The notes beneath the pieces were generated by a model that had not been told where the DNA came from, searched no databases, and saw only the letters and a program-made list of their open reading frames with translations. A stretch of DNA of 24,057 bases from an uncultured Oscillospiraceae bacterium (GTDB taxonomy: Bacteria > Bacillota_A > Clostridia > Oscillospirales > Oscillospiraceae): contig CALWWO010000143.1 of the NCBI GenBank assembly GCA_944385265.1, forward strand, positions 1 to 24,057. Reading direction: 5' to 3'. Positions 1-6,904 of this stretch are shown one piece after another. Every line of letters starts with the position of its first letter. The first letter of the stretch is position 1. The translations under genes were made by a program, and so were the position numbers.

Positions 1-58
1 TTAGCATTGTTCCAAGCGAGCAGACGGCGATGGTGATGATCTGTTCGGTCAGCGTCAT
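1..58 (-). CDS. azlD: AzlD-type branched-chain amino acid transport subunit (N-terminus only, runs off the window)
   Basis: Only the first 19 codons are visible, reading MTLTEQIITIAVCSLGTML, a hydrophobic start typical of the small AzlD partner. The ATG at 56-58 overlaps the TGA of azlC in an ATGA arrangement, so the two are translationally coupled. In the AzlCD family the small multi-spanning AzlD works with AzlC to export branched-chain amino acids. The identification rests mainly on position after azlC, because too little sequence is present for domain evidence. Confidence 0.7.
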   Translation of the reverse strand, partial: MTLTEQIITIAVCSLGTML

Positions 59-765
59 TGCACGTCACCTGTCCTTTCTATAGGCTTTCTCAAGACCGTG
101 AGCAAAAACAGAATACACGCCATCGTCGGGATAAGAAAAGAGTCGGCGCCGAAGCAGACAAGGCATGCGACCGAGGAAATTATTCCGATAACAGCGGTGT
201 AATGACGTTTTTCTTTGAGAAGCTGCTCGATAAAAATTACGACGAACATTGCAGTCATTACAAAATCTATCCCCTCTGTATCAAAGCTGAGAAAAGAGCC
301 GAGTATGCCGCCGAGCGTTGAGCCGGACACCCAATACAGGTGATTTAAAAGAGTGACGAAAAACATGAACCAGCCTTTGTCAACGCCGTCGGGGATTTTA
401 GCCGTGTAATTGACAGAGAAGCTCTCGTCGCACAGCCCAAAAATCAGGTATGGCTTTTTCCAGCCCGTCCCCTTGTATTTGTCCAGCATGGCTATTCCAT
501 AGAACAAGTGCCGCGCTTGGATCATCAAAGTTGCAAGAAAGGTCTGAAGCGGGGCAAAGCTTCCCAGCAGCATCGTAACAGTGACAAATTCAAGCGAGCC
601 GCCGAATATCGTAAGACTCATCAGAAGCGGGTACCAGAAGCTGAAGCCAGATACGTTCATATAGATCCCATAAGCCATTCCCAAAAACCAAAATCCCGCG
701 AAAATCGGTATCGTATACGGGAACGCCGCGAGAAAAGCCTTTAATATAATCCTCTTTTTTTCCAC
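55..765 (-). CDS. azlC: AzlC-type branched-chain amino acid exporter, large subunit
   Basis: A 236-residue polytopic membrane protein with several hydrophobic helices. It carries the family-typical N-terminal stretch of FPYTIPIFAGFWFLGMAYGI and the later QARHLFYGIAMLDKY and FGLCDESFSVN segments, which are conserved in AzlC proteins. With AzlD it forms an inner-membrane exporter of leucine, isoleucine, valine and analogues. The start codon is GTG (763-765), preceded by CGGAGG about 9 nt upstream. No in-frame ATG fits as well, because MEKKRI needs the GTG. The stop overlaps the azlD start. A sigma-A-like promoter lies directly upstream (787-815). The gene is divergent from padR, but its promoter lies well clear of the padR operator, so shared control is not evident. 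Length is normal for the family. Confidence 0.9.
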   Translation of the reverse strand: MEKKRIILKAFLAAFPYTIPIFAGFWFLGMAYGIYMNVSGFSFWYPLLMSLTIFGGSLEFVTVTMLLGSFAPLQTFLATLMIQARHLFYGIAMLDKYKGTGWKKPYLIFGLCDESFSVNYTAKIPDGVDKGWFMFFVTLLNHLYWVSGSTLGGILGSFLSFDTEGIDFVMTAMFVVIFIEQLLKEKRHYTAVIGIISSVACLVCFGADSFLIPTMACILFLLTVLRKPIERTGDVQ

Positions 766-786
766 AGATTTCTACCTCCGGACGTA

Positions 787-815
787 ATTATATCTCCGTA
801 TCCTCTCGGAATCAA
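787..815 (-). promoter_or_regulatory. Sigma-A-like promoter of azlCD
   Basis: On the minus strand TTGATT (810-815) and TATAAT (787-792) are separated by exactly 17 nt. A start about 7 nt downstream would fall near 780, leaving only about 15 nt of leader that begins at the GGAGG (775-779) of azlC. The boxes are good; the very short leader is unusual. Confidence 0.6.
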
Positions 816-872
816 CAGGCGTATTAGAAACTTCCGTGCAAATCCTGCTTGTATAGAGAAAGGAACTATGTA

Positions 873-901
873 TTGACATACCTAGGCGCTCTATGTATAA
901 T
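873..901 (+). promoter_or_regulatory. Sigma-A promoter of the padR operon
   Basis: Perfect consensus boxes TTGACA (873-878) and TATAAT (896-901) with a 17-nt spacer. This is the strongest promoter in the window. The -10 box sits in the middle of a large dyad (878-922), which suggests the promoter is intrinsically strong and held down by a repressor. Confidence 0.88.
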
Positions 902-922
902 ATACATAGAATATCTAGGTAT
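878..922 (+). promoter_or_regulatory. Concentric two-shell palindromic operator, probable PadR-family binding site
   Basis: An inner perfect dyad (890-899 and 901-910, arms TCTATGTATA / TATACATAGA, one central base) and an outer perfect dyad (878-885 ATACCTAG and 915-922 CTAGGTAT) share the same centre, base 900. The inner site contains ATGT and ACAT half sites seven bases apart, the pattern known for PadR-family operators. It covers the -10 box and the first transcribed bases. Autoregulation by the PadR protein encoded just downstream is an inference. Confidence 0.75.
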
Positions 923-956
923 ATAGAACAAGCAAGCCTGTTTAAGGAGTGATATA

Positions 957-1304
957 ATGAAAATAGATAGGGCGCTCATGGCTGGCAGCACGGCGCTGCT
1001 TATCATGTCCCTGCTGAAGGACGGGGATAAATACGGCTACCAGATGGTTTCGGAACTGTCAAAACGCTCTGACGGCACGTTTGATTTGAAGGAAGGGACG
1101 CTGTATCCTCTGCTGCACACCATGGAAAACGACGGGCTTGTCGCGTCGTATATGCGCGAGGCGGAAAACGGCAGGAAACGCAAATACTATCGTCTCACTG
1201 TGAAGGGCGCGGCACTGTATGATGTGAAAACGGCTGAGTGGAAGCTGTTTTCGGAGAAAGTGAACGAAGTTCTCGCCTCTTCGGCTGACGCGATTTTAGC
1301 CTGA
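957..1304 (+). CDS. PadR-family transcriptional repressor
   Basis: 115 residues, a full-length short (subfamily-2 type) PadR protein. The winged helix is seen in ALLIMSLLKDGDKYGYQMVSEL (about residues 13-34), followed by the hallmark LKEGTLYPLLHTMENDGLV (about 45-63) and the wing GRKRKYYRLTVKGA (about 73-86). A short C-terminal helix serves for dimerisation. The ATG at 957 has AAGGAGTGAT just upstream. Such regulators usually repress their own operon and often control membrane-stress or efflux genes. Here the promoter carries a large dyad over the -10 box, and the two following genes appear to be in the same operon. The inducing ligand cannot be read from the sequence. Confidence 0.93.
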   Translation: MKIDRALMAGSTALLIMSLLKDGDKYGYQMVSELSKRSDGTFDLKEGTLYPLLHTMENDGLVASYMREAENGRKRKYYRLTVKGAALYDVKTAEWKLFSEKVNEVLASSADAILA

Positions 1305-1318
1305 GGAGGGTGAGCGCG

Positions 1319-2134
1319 ATGGACTATAACGCAACAGGATGGCTTGATCGCGTGTGCGGGCATGTAAAATTCGCGCCTGACAGGAGAGCGATACGCGACG
1401 AGCTTTCCGGTCATATCGAGGATAAGATCGAAGACCTGACGGCTGCCGGAATGGATATAAGCGAAGCAAAGCGCGTCGCAGTGGCAGCGATGGGCGATCC
1501 GGATGAGGTCGGCGTTGCGATGAACAGAGCTCACAAACCGTGGCTCGGCAGGCTCTGGCTTTTTTCAAAAGCTATGGTGATAATTTGCTGTGCGCTGCTT
1601 GTGCTGAGCGCTCTTGCAGGAGAATTCAGAACAGTCGCGGCTGAATTTTTGCCGCCGCCCGGAACATGGGAAGAAAGCATATACGACGTGTATCGGGAAA
1701 GCGGAGAGATAGAGCTTGCCGCAACGGGGCAGACCGAAGGAGCGTTCAGCTCCGGCGGTTATACTGTCTCGGTAGCTGGCGCGTGGATATGGGAAGATGA
1801 AAGAGAGCCCGGCGCGCCTGTAAAAATCGTGGAATTGGCAGTAGAGATACATAATCTTGCGCCGTGGGTCTCCGCACCGTCGGCGGAAGCGCTTATGATG
1901 CGGGACAGTGAAGGCAGGCTATACGGCAGCGACGGGCTCGATTGGGCGCAGTTTGATGGCAAAGGAAACTGCTGTTACGGAGGACCTCTCGTCCGGCACT
2001 GGGGGAAATGGCGTTTTTCGCTGATTTTTACCGAGCTGGCAGAAACGGCGCATATGCCCGAATGGGTAGAGTTGTACCCCGTTTATAATGACGATCTATG
2101 CGTAAGAGTGTGTTTTACGGAGGCGGGACAATGA
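1319..2134 (+). CDS. Membrane protein with N-terminal HAAS/permease-prefix domain and extracytoplasmic beta domain, function unknown
   Basis: About 271 residues. Residues 1-75 form a helical region (DELSGHIEDKIEDL, AKRVAVAAMGDPDEVGVAMN) typical of the HAAS/'permease prefix' domain that is commonly found next to PadR regulators. One transmembrane helix follows (about residues 81-102). The rest, about 165 residues, would lie outside the membrane; the segment YTVSVAGAWIW...KIVELAVEIHNLAPW...DSEGRLYGSDG resembles an Ig-like DUF4352-type fold, but this is only a resemblance. I chose ATG 1319 because GGAGG (1305-1309) lies 9 nt upstream; the in-frame GTG at 1310 would directly abut it. The end overlaps the next gene by ATGA. 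It probably acts with its neighbours in envelope sensing or remodelling (inference). Confidence 0.7.
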   Translation: MDYNATGWLDRVCGHVKFAPDRRAIRDELSGHIEDKIEDLTAAGMDISEAKRVAVAAMGDPDEVGVAMNRAHKPWLGRLWLFSKAMVIICCALLVLSALAGEFRTVAAEFLPPPGTWEESIYDVYRESGEIELAATGQTEGAFSSGGYTVSVAGAWIWEDEREPGAPVKIVELAVEIHNLAPWVSAPSAEALMMRDSEGRLYGSDGLDWAQFDGKGNCCYGGPLVRHWGKWRFSLIFTELAETAHMPEWVELYPVYNDDLCVRVCFTEAGQ

Positions 2135-2847
2135 GATCAAAAAGACTTACGCGCCCGTGGAAAACAGTGCGCAATATGGCGGTGTGCACGCTGCTTTTAT
2201 ATATCGCCTGGTCGTTTGCCGGATATCCCATGACTTCCGAAGCCGCGTTTAGAAGAGCGGAGAGGGCAAATTTTTTGGACGGTTTGAATATAATGACCTC
2301 AGTCGACACGCAGATGAACGGACCGCACTTCACCGTCGCCGACGGAGGAGATAAGATCGTTTTGTGGCGCGATGAAGGCTTTTGGAAAAATACGGCGCAA
2401 AACGCCGATTTGATGATATACGACAAGCAGGGGGATATGACGGTCATCACGCTGCCGGAGAGCATATACGGCAATATATCGCGCGGCGGCTCCAAGAGCA
2501 TGGCGCTTGTGTTCGACAATGTCCCCGGCGCGACATATGCAGAGCTTACAATGACTGTGGATACGGTCGTTGAAGTGGACGGGAAAGATATCCGTATAAA
2601 CGAAATTTACCATTCAAGCGCCGAGCGCGAGACGGACGGGCTTTTCATGTTCATATATGAAGCGAATACCATAGGCGAAGGCTCGACCGAGGAGGAAAGA
2701 GCGTATAAAACAGGCGAGCAGCTCGTGCTTGAGAGCTTGCGGCGCGGCTCATATTCAAATCCCGCGCAGAATATATCGCCGCCGAGGTACGAGGTCGCCT
2801 TTTTTGATTCGGACGGAGAGCTTATCGACAGGCAGATAAAATCTTGA
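2131..2847 (+). CDS. Single-pass membrane-anchored protein of unknown function
   Basis: 238 residues with a basic N-terminus (MRSKRLTRPWK), one transmembrane helix (about residues 16-33) and a long extracytoplasmic part rich in beta-prone segments (VADGGDKIVLW, MTVITLPESIYG, YAELTMTVDTVVEVDGKDIRINEIYH). I do not recognise a family. ATG 2131 is favoured over an in-frame upstream ATG at 2098 because GGAGG (2119-2123) is 7 nt ahead and the start overlaps the previous stop (ATGA). Its topology, an N-terminal anchor plus outer beta domain, mirrors the C-terminal half of its upstream partner, so the two may form a complex. A hairpin terminator follows directly. Confidence 0.75.
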   Translation: MRSKRLTRPWKTVRNMAVCTLLLYIAWSFAGYPMTSEAAFRRAERANFLDGLNIMTSVDTQMNGPHFTVADGGDKIVLWRDEGFWKNTAQNADLMIYDKQGDMTVITLPESIYGNISRGGSKSMALVFDNVPGATYAELTMTVDTVVEVDGKDIRINEIYHSSAERETDGLFMFIYEANTIGEGSTEEERAYKTGEQLVLESLRRGSYSNPAQNISPPRYEVAFFDSDGELIDRQIKS

Positions 2848-2852
2848 TATAA

Positions 2853-2889
2853 AAACCGGCGGGCTGTTTTTACTTCAGCCCGCCGGTTT
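2853..2889 (+). terminator. Intrinsic terminator of the padR operon
   Basis: A 14-bp perfect stem, AAACCGGCGGGCTG (2853-2866) with CAGCCCGCCGGTTT (2876-2889), and a 9-nt loop, starting 5 nt after the stop codon. The U-tract is short (TTTCGGTTT), so termination may be incomplete, but the stem is very stable. Confidence 0.8.
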
Positions 2890-2904
2890 CGGTTTGACCG
2901 CATT

Positions 2905-2944
2905 AAAAGCGCAAGAGCGGCATATTTTATATAAAGCCGCTTTT
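2905..2944 (+). other. Second AT-looped hairpin in the intergenic region, alternative pairings
   Basis: AAGAGCGGC (2913-2921) can pair with GCCGCTTTT (2936-2944) using one G-U pair. Alternatively AAAAGCG (2905-2911) can pair with CGCTTTT (2938-2944). Only four Ts end the stem. It could be a back-up terminator behind 2853-2889 or chance. I see nothing else between here and the promoter at 3039. Confidence 0.3.
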
Positions 2945-3038
2945 GAAGATAAGCTCTGCGTACAAAAGCTCAGAGTAAGAATGCGTTTTTGTTTTAAATA
3001 CCGCAGCACTATGGCGGCGGAGATTTCTTGGTAAAATC

Positions 3039-3067
3039 TTGTGACGGGATATTGCATGTGTTATAAT
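3039..3067 (+). promoter_or_regulatory. Sigma-A-like promoter of the sodium:alanine symporter
   Basis: TTGTGA (3039-3044) and a perfect TATAAT (3062-3067) with a 17-nt spacer, leaving a leader of about 25 nt that holds the GAGGAG ribosome site (3087-3092). No riboswitch-like structure fits in so short a leader. Confidence 0.65.
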
Positions 3068-3099
3068 TCCGAAATAATATTTTTGCGAGGAGAAATGGA

Positions 3100-4500
3100 A
3101 TGTTAGATGCTCTGCTGAATTTAAACGAAATTATAAATCAGATCGCATGGATGTATGCTTTGCTGCCCGCTGTGTTTGTGGGCGGGATATTTTTAACGAT
3201 AAGGACCGGCGCCGTCCAGTTTCGGCATTTCGGGTATATAATGAAAAATACCCTCGGGAAAATGTTCGAAAAGAAAAAAGCGGGCAAAGGTTCTGTCACG
3301 CCGCTGCAGGCGGTAACAACTGCGCTTGCCGCCACGGTGGGCACCGGCAATATTGTCGGCACAAGTCAGGCGATAGCGATGGGAGGCTACGGCGCGATCT
3401 TTTGGCTCTGGGTGGCGGCGCTTCTCGGTATGGTGATAAAATATTCTGAGGTTGTATTATCGATACGGTATCGTGAACGCGACGCAAAAGGCGACTGGGT
3501 CGGCGGACCTATGTATTATATAAAAAACGGCATGGGCAAAAAATGGGGCTGGCTTGCGGCGGCTTTTGCCGTTTTTGCGACCTTTGCCTCATTCGGTATC
3601 GGAAATATGTCGCAGGCAAATTCCATATCCGGCTCTGCCTATCAGGCGGTAGAGGTATTTATGCCCGGAAGATTCAGCGAGTCAGCCGTCAATTTAGCTG
3701 TTGGCATATTCATTGCGGCGGCTGTCGCCGTCGTCCTTCTTGGAGGGATTAAGAGGATAGGTCGGGTCACGGAAAAATTCGTCCCGCTGATGAGCGCGCT
3801 GTATATAATATTTACGCTCGCTGTAATTTTGGACAACATCACCATGCTTGGCGACGCGTTTAAAAAAATATTAGCGGCTGCGTTCAGCACAAAAGCCGTG
3901 TTCGGAGCGGCTTCCGGTATCGCAATGAAAGAGGCAATACGTTGGGGTCTCCAGCGGAGCGCATTTTCAAATGAGGCGGGACTTGGATCTGCCGGTATCG
4001 CCCATGCGGCGGCGGAGACGCCATCCGCCGTACATCAGGGGTTTTACGGCGTATTTGAAGTGTTTGTGGATACTGTAGTTATATGCACTCTTACCGGTCT
4101 TGCAGTCGTAATAAGCGGAGTGGATGTAGAATGGGGCGTAAAACCTGGAGCGGAGCTTGTTTCGGCAGCGTTTACAACGGTATGGGGCGAAAAGACGGCG
4201 ACGCTGTTTTTAGCGATCGCGTTGATGTTCTTCGCATTCTCCACGCTGCTCGGATGGGCGCTTTACGGGACGAGATGCGTGCAGTATCTTTTCGGTATCG
4301 GGGCTTCAAGGGTATATCAAGTGATTTTTATAGTAGTCGTTGTGATCGGCGCAACGACCTCGGTGGACATCGCGTGGGATATTTCCGACACTTTTAACGG
4401 GCTTATGGCGATTCCGAACTTTATAGCGATATTTGCGCTCTCAGGAGTTGTGGCAAAGCTTACGAAAGAGCATTTTAGGAAAAATGATCTCAGAAAATAG
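3100..4500 (+). CDS. Sodium:alanine symporter family (AGCS) amino acid carrier
   Basis: 466 residues, the usual AGCS length, with about eleven hydrophobic helices. It shows the family signature region near the N-terminus (TALAATVGTGNIVGTSQAIAMGG, about residues 71-93), the GPMYYIKNGMGKKWGWLA stretch (about 136-153), and the strongly conserved WGLQRSAFSNEAGLGSA block (about 283-299), which forms the substrate and sodium site in this family. It imports alanine or glycine with sodium across the cytoplasmic membrane. It is monocistronic, with its own promoter. No T-rich terminator follows immediately; the first good candidate in this direction is at 4870-4900, after the multi-hairpin element. Substrate (alanine versus glycine) cannot be decided by eye. 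Confidence 0.93.
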   Translation: MLDALLNLNEIINQIAWMYALLPAVFVGGIFLTIRTGAVQFRHFGYIMKNTLGKMFEKKKAGKGSVTPLQAVTTALAATVGTGNIVGTSQAIAMGGYGAIFWLWVAALLGMVIKYSEVVLSIRYRERDAKGDWVGGPMYYIKNGMGKKWGWLAAAFAVFATFASFGIGNMSQANSISGSAYQAVEVFMPGRFSESAVNLAVGIFIAAAVAVVLLGGIKRIGRVTEKFVPLMSALYIIFTLAVILDNITMLGDAFKKILAAAFSTKAVFGAASGIAMKEAIRWGLQRSAFSNEAGLGSAGIAHAAAETPSAVHQGFYGVFEVFVDTVVICTLTGLAVVISGVDVEWGVKPGAELVSAAFTTVWGEKTATLFLAIALMFFAFSTLLGWALYGTRCVQYLFGIGASRVYQVIFIVVVVIGATTSVDIAWDISDTFNGLMAIPNFIAIFALSGVVAKLTKEHFRKNDLRK

Positions 4501-4624
4501 CCTGACTAAGATGCCTGCCAAGTTTATATGAGCGGGTGTGCGTATAAAAATCACAATGCGCGCATCGTATTCAGACGACTATTTTATGAGCGTGAGCATA
4601 TTTAAAGAAATAACAGTAAAAAAA
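4501..4624. other. Intergenic DNA before the hairpin element
   Basis: No coding potential and no terminator-like stem followed by Ts for the upstream symporter gene. A 10-bp palindrome ATGCGCGCAT (4556-4565) and an A-rich run (4615-4624) are the only features seen. With 4625-4901 it forms the 424-bp gene-free gap between two convergent genes. Confidence 0.5.
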
Positions 4625-4628
4625 TAAA

Positions 4629-4655
4629 ATTCCGTCTGATTTAAACAGACGGAAT
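4629..4655 (-). terminator. Left-end hairpin, likely terminator for the dipeptidase transcript
   Basis: A 10-bp perfect stem (ATTCCGTCTG / CAGACGGAAT) with loop ATTTAAA. Read on the minus strand it is followed by a T-rich run, the complement of 4615-4628, so it would stop transcription coming from the dipeptidase gene after the whole element has been copied. Confidence 0.6.
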
Positions 4656-4869
4656 CAGTCTGTCGAGAAAGCTCTCAATAGATAGAGCCTCGCAAGAGTT
4701 CCCGCCTCCGAAGAGGCGGGAATAAAATCAAACCCGGTCATTTTTGGGGACATGCGCCTCAAAAATGACTCTTTTCATGGCATGACGGACGACAATTTTG
4801 CAGAAACTGAGTCCGTCGCGCCATGCTGTTTCCCTTTGTCGGAAAAGGCAAAGCCTTTTTCGACAAGAT

Positions 4870-4900
4870 AATCCCGCCTGATTTAAACAGGCGGGATTTT
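4870..4900 (+). terminator. Right-end hairpin, likely terminator for the symporter transcript
   Basis: An 11-bp perfect stem (AATCCCGCCTG at 4870-4880 with CAGGCGGGATT at 4888-4898), loop ATTTAAA, ending in TTTTA on the plus strand. It is the sister of the hairpin at 4629-4655 in opposite orientation, so each end terminates transcription that has already crossed the element. Confidence 0.6.
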
Positions 4901-4924
4901 AGCTTTATAAAGCCGGAGCGGTTT

Positions 4925-5899
4925 TTATTTCATCGACTCCTCAATTACGCGAAGGACGTTTTTATATGCGACCTTTTCGATCTCGTCGTCGCTGAGACCA
5001 GCTTTTTCAAGCCCGTCGAAGAGAAGCTGCATTTTAGAAGCGTTGTCGATCTCCATCCCGCCCCTTATGCCGTCAAAATCGGTGCCGATACCGACGCAGT
5101 CGATACCGCCCTTGTCGATGAAATGACGGATATGCGCGATCATGTTTTCAACGCTTGAAAAAACAGGAGTGCCGTCCGGCGCGATGAAATCAGCGCCGAA
5201 ATTGATGCCGGACACGCTGCCCGTATCGCCGAGTATTTTTATCATATCGTCCGTCAGATTGCGCGTGTGACCGGTTATGGCGCGGCAGTTTGAGTGCGAC
5301 GCGACAAAAGGCTTTTTGGAATACTTCGCAACGTCGTAAAATCCGCCGTCGGACAGATGGGACACGTCAATAATTATGCCAAGGTCGTTCATAACGCCGA
5401 GGGCGTCTATGCCGAAGGGCTTTAATCCTTTTTCCATGATCTCCGGATCTTTAGAATTGGGGTAACCAAAGCAGTTTTCAAAATTCCAGGTGAGGGAGAT
5501 AAGCCTTACGCCCATATCGTAAAAAGTGGTCAGATTTGTCATATCGCCGTCCACGGCTCTGCCGTCTTCAATAGTGAGGAAGGCGGACATTTTACCGTCG
5601 CGCTCGTTTTGAGACAAGTCTCCGGCATTGCCGGCAAAGGCTATCATATCGGAGTTTGCGTCAAGATTTGCATAAAATGCAGAGGAAAGCGTTTTGAGAT
5701 ATTCCCAGTCGGACATCGGGCTTATGCCCATGCGCTCCCAGCTGCTTGGGGACGGCAGGAACATGGCGAAGAACTGTGCCGACGCGCCGCCGGCTTTGAG
5801 CTTTTCAAAGTCTACCATCATATTGTTGCGGTGGATATTGTACGGCTTCCCGTATGCAAACGGCATAAGCGTATCGCAATGCATGTCTATATATTTCAT
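4925..5899 (-). CDS. Membrane dipeptidase, peptidase family M19 (renal dipeptidase-like)
   Basis: 324 residues, normal for bacterial M19 enzymes, which are zinc TIM-barrel hydrolases that cleave dipeptides, including some with a D-residue. The two-zinc site is complete: H7-x-D9 (DMHCDT), bridging E111 (TIEDG), H181 (DVSHLS), H202 (ASHSN), and D274 (GIGTDFDG). The ATG at 5897-5899 is preceded by AAGGGAG. No signal peptide is seen, so the enzyme is probably cytoplasmic despite the family name. A promoter lies upstream (5933-5961), and the transcript would end at the hairpin element beyond 4901. The gene stands alone; the upstream DUF3737 gene on the same strand has its own promoter. Confidence 0.93.
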   Translation of the reverse strand: MKYIDMHCDTLMPFAYGKPYNIHRNNMMVDFEKLKAGGASAQFFAMFLPSPSSWERMGISPMSDWEYLKTLSSAFYANLDANSDMIAFAGNAGDLSQNERDGKMSAFLTIEDGRAVDGDMTNLTTFYDMGVRLISLTWNFENCFGYPNSKDPEIMEKGLKPFGIDALGVMNDLGIIIDVSHLSDGGFYDVAKYSKKPFVASHSNCRAITGHTRNLTDDMIKILGDTGSVSGINFGADFIAPDGTPVFSSVENMIAHIRHFIDKGGIDCVGIGTDFDGIRGGMEIDNASKMQLLFDGLEKAGLSDDEIEKVAYKNVLRVIEESMK

Positions 5900-5932
5900 A
5901 ACAGAGCTCCCTTCAATATATCTATAAGTCTT

Positions 5933-5961
5933 ATTTTAGGATACGCGGGGATTTTATGCAA
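5933..5961 (-). promoter_or_regulatory. Sigma-A-like promoter of the M19 dipeptidase
   Basis: On the minus strand TTGCAT (5956-5961) and TAAAAT (5933-5938) with a 17-nt spacer, about 27 nt ahead of the ATG-proximal ribosome site. Four of six and five of six consensus matches. Confidence 0.5.
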
Positions 5962-5998
5962 GACGCATTTATGCTGCAGAGAAAAAAGTATACGCAGA

Positions 5999-6838
5999 TT
6001 ATTTATCCGTAAAAATCACTTCGCCTAAAGCCTCAGGGTCGTCGCGGATCACTTCACCGGCTGAAGGCACGAGGATACGTCCCGCCTTTGGGTTTTTGAT
6101 GCTGATTATCGGGACCGTGAGCGTAGCGTCTACCGTCGATTTTTCAAATGACAGATCGGTGTCGATCATTTCACAGTCGATAAGCTTGAGATCATTACAG
6201 TAGCAAAGCGGCTGCGTGCCTATGATCTTGCAGTTTATCAGAGTGAGTCCGTTTGAATACCATGAAAGGTATTCGCCTTTTATGATACTGTTTTTAACCG
6301 TCACGTTTTCAGCATGCCAGAATGCGTCTTTAGTATCAAAATTGCAGTTTTCGAATACTGAATCTTTTATGTACTGAAAAGAGTATTTGCCTTTAAACGT
6401 GACGTTTTTAAACTCCAGACGGTCGGACTTCATCATGAAATACTCGCTTTCAGCGGCGGTGTTTTCCATTTTTACGCGGTGCGTAAACCATCCGAATTCG
6501 GGAGATATGATATCACAGGCGTTTATGGTGATGTCGCTGCATTCGCGGAGCGCTTTGATCCCGTGCAGTTTTGAATCCGTGATATCGATGTGATCTGAAT
6601 ACCAAAGCGCGGCGCGGCAAAGCTCCGTCATCTCACAGCCCTTGATTTCAAGGCGGGAGTCGTGCCACAATGGGTACCTCAGGTTGAAGAAACAGTTTTC
6701 CGCGAGCACGTCGGACGATTCTTTAAGCGCGCTCTCCCCGTCTGCGGGACCGTCAAAGGAGCAATTTATAAGATGTACGCCGCGGCTGTTGTACAGAGCG
6801 CGTTCTTCATCAAAAATTTTACCGATTATTTTTTCCAT
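5999..6838 (-). CDS. DUF3737 family protein, right-handed beta-helix repeat protein
   Basis: 279 residues made of short imperfect repeats with a regular hydrophobic-Cys pattern (LINCSF, AENCFF, IKGCEM, INACDI, FENCNF, LINCKI, LIDCEM), each about 20 residues apart. This is the ladder of a right-handed parallel beta-helix, and the order FDEERALYNSRGVHL, LWHDSRLEIKGCEMTELCRAALWYSDHI and the C-terminal VDATLTVPIISIKNP match the DUF3737 family as I know it. No signal peptide or membrane helix is present. Function is unknown for the family. The start ATG 6838 has only a weak upstream GAGGT. A promoter candidate lies at 6855-6883. Confidence 0.85.
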   Translation of the reverse strand: MEKIIGKIFDEERALYNSRGVHLINCSFDGPADGESALKESSDVLAENCFFNLRYPLWHDSRLEIKGCEMTELCRAALWYSDHIDITDSKLHGIKALRECSDITINACDIISPEFGWFTHRVKMENTAAESEYFMMKSDRLEFKNVTFKGKYSFQYIKDSVFENCNFDTKDAFWHAENVTVKNSIIKGEYLSWYSNGLTLINCKIIGTQPLCYCNDLKLIDCEMIDTDLSFEKSTVDATLTVPIISIKNPKAGRILVPSAGEVIRDDPEALGEVIFTDK

Positions 6839-6854
6839 TTTTCATCAGACCTCA

Positions 6855-6883
6855 AATATAATATAGAATAAAAAGCTTTCCAA
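6855..6883 (-). promoter_or_regulatory. Candidate promoter of the DUF3737 gene
   Basis: On the minus strand TTGGAA (6878-6883) and TATATT (6855-6860), spacer 17 nt. It falls between the RNase P terminator and the gene, where a promoter is needed if that terminator works. The region is AT-rich, so chance matches are easier. Confidence 0.45.
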
Positions 6884-6904
6884 GCTTTAAAAAGGAAAAT
6901 AAAC

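Larger units (their letters stand above)
4625..4901. repeat. 277-bp multi-hairpin element with 47-nt imperfect terminal inverted repeats (MITE-like or structured RNA)
   Basis: The left end (4625-4671) and the reverse complement of the right end (4855-4901) align without gaps at 35 of 47 positions, both starting TAAAAT. Each end folds into a hairpin with a 7-nt AT-only loop. Within the terminal stems, the two pairs that differ change together (T4631-A4653 and T4635-A4649 become C-G pairs in the other copy), so pairing is kept. Between the ends, stems follow one another: 4664-4692 (weak), 4699-4708/4713-4722 with a CGAA tetraloop, 4737-4749/4757-4769, 4776-4790/4811-4825 with an internal loop, and 4836-4849/4853-4866 with an AAA loop. 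There is no open reading frame of note. The TA at each end could be a target duplication but also follows from the symmetry. It could be a non-autonomous transposable repeat, an extended bidirectional terminator, or a non-coding RNA. Confidence 0.7.

Noticed and set aside
2890..3099. Riboswitch (for example a glycine type) ahead of the alanine symporter
   Set aside because: The promoter at 3039-3067 leaves only about 25 nt of leader, and no glycine-riboswitch core motifs were seen upstream.
4902..4913. Perfect 12-bp palindrome GCTTTATAAAGC next to the element
   Set aside because: Short and AT-centred; could be chance, and no second copy was seen in the window.
4823..5158. An open frame on the plus strand from the hairpin element into the dipeptidase gene
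   Set aside because: It reads through the right-end hairpin and then antisense to conserved M19 codons; no ribosome site.
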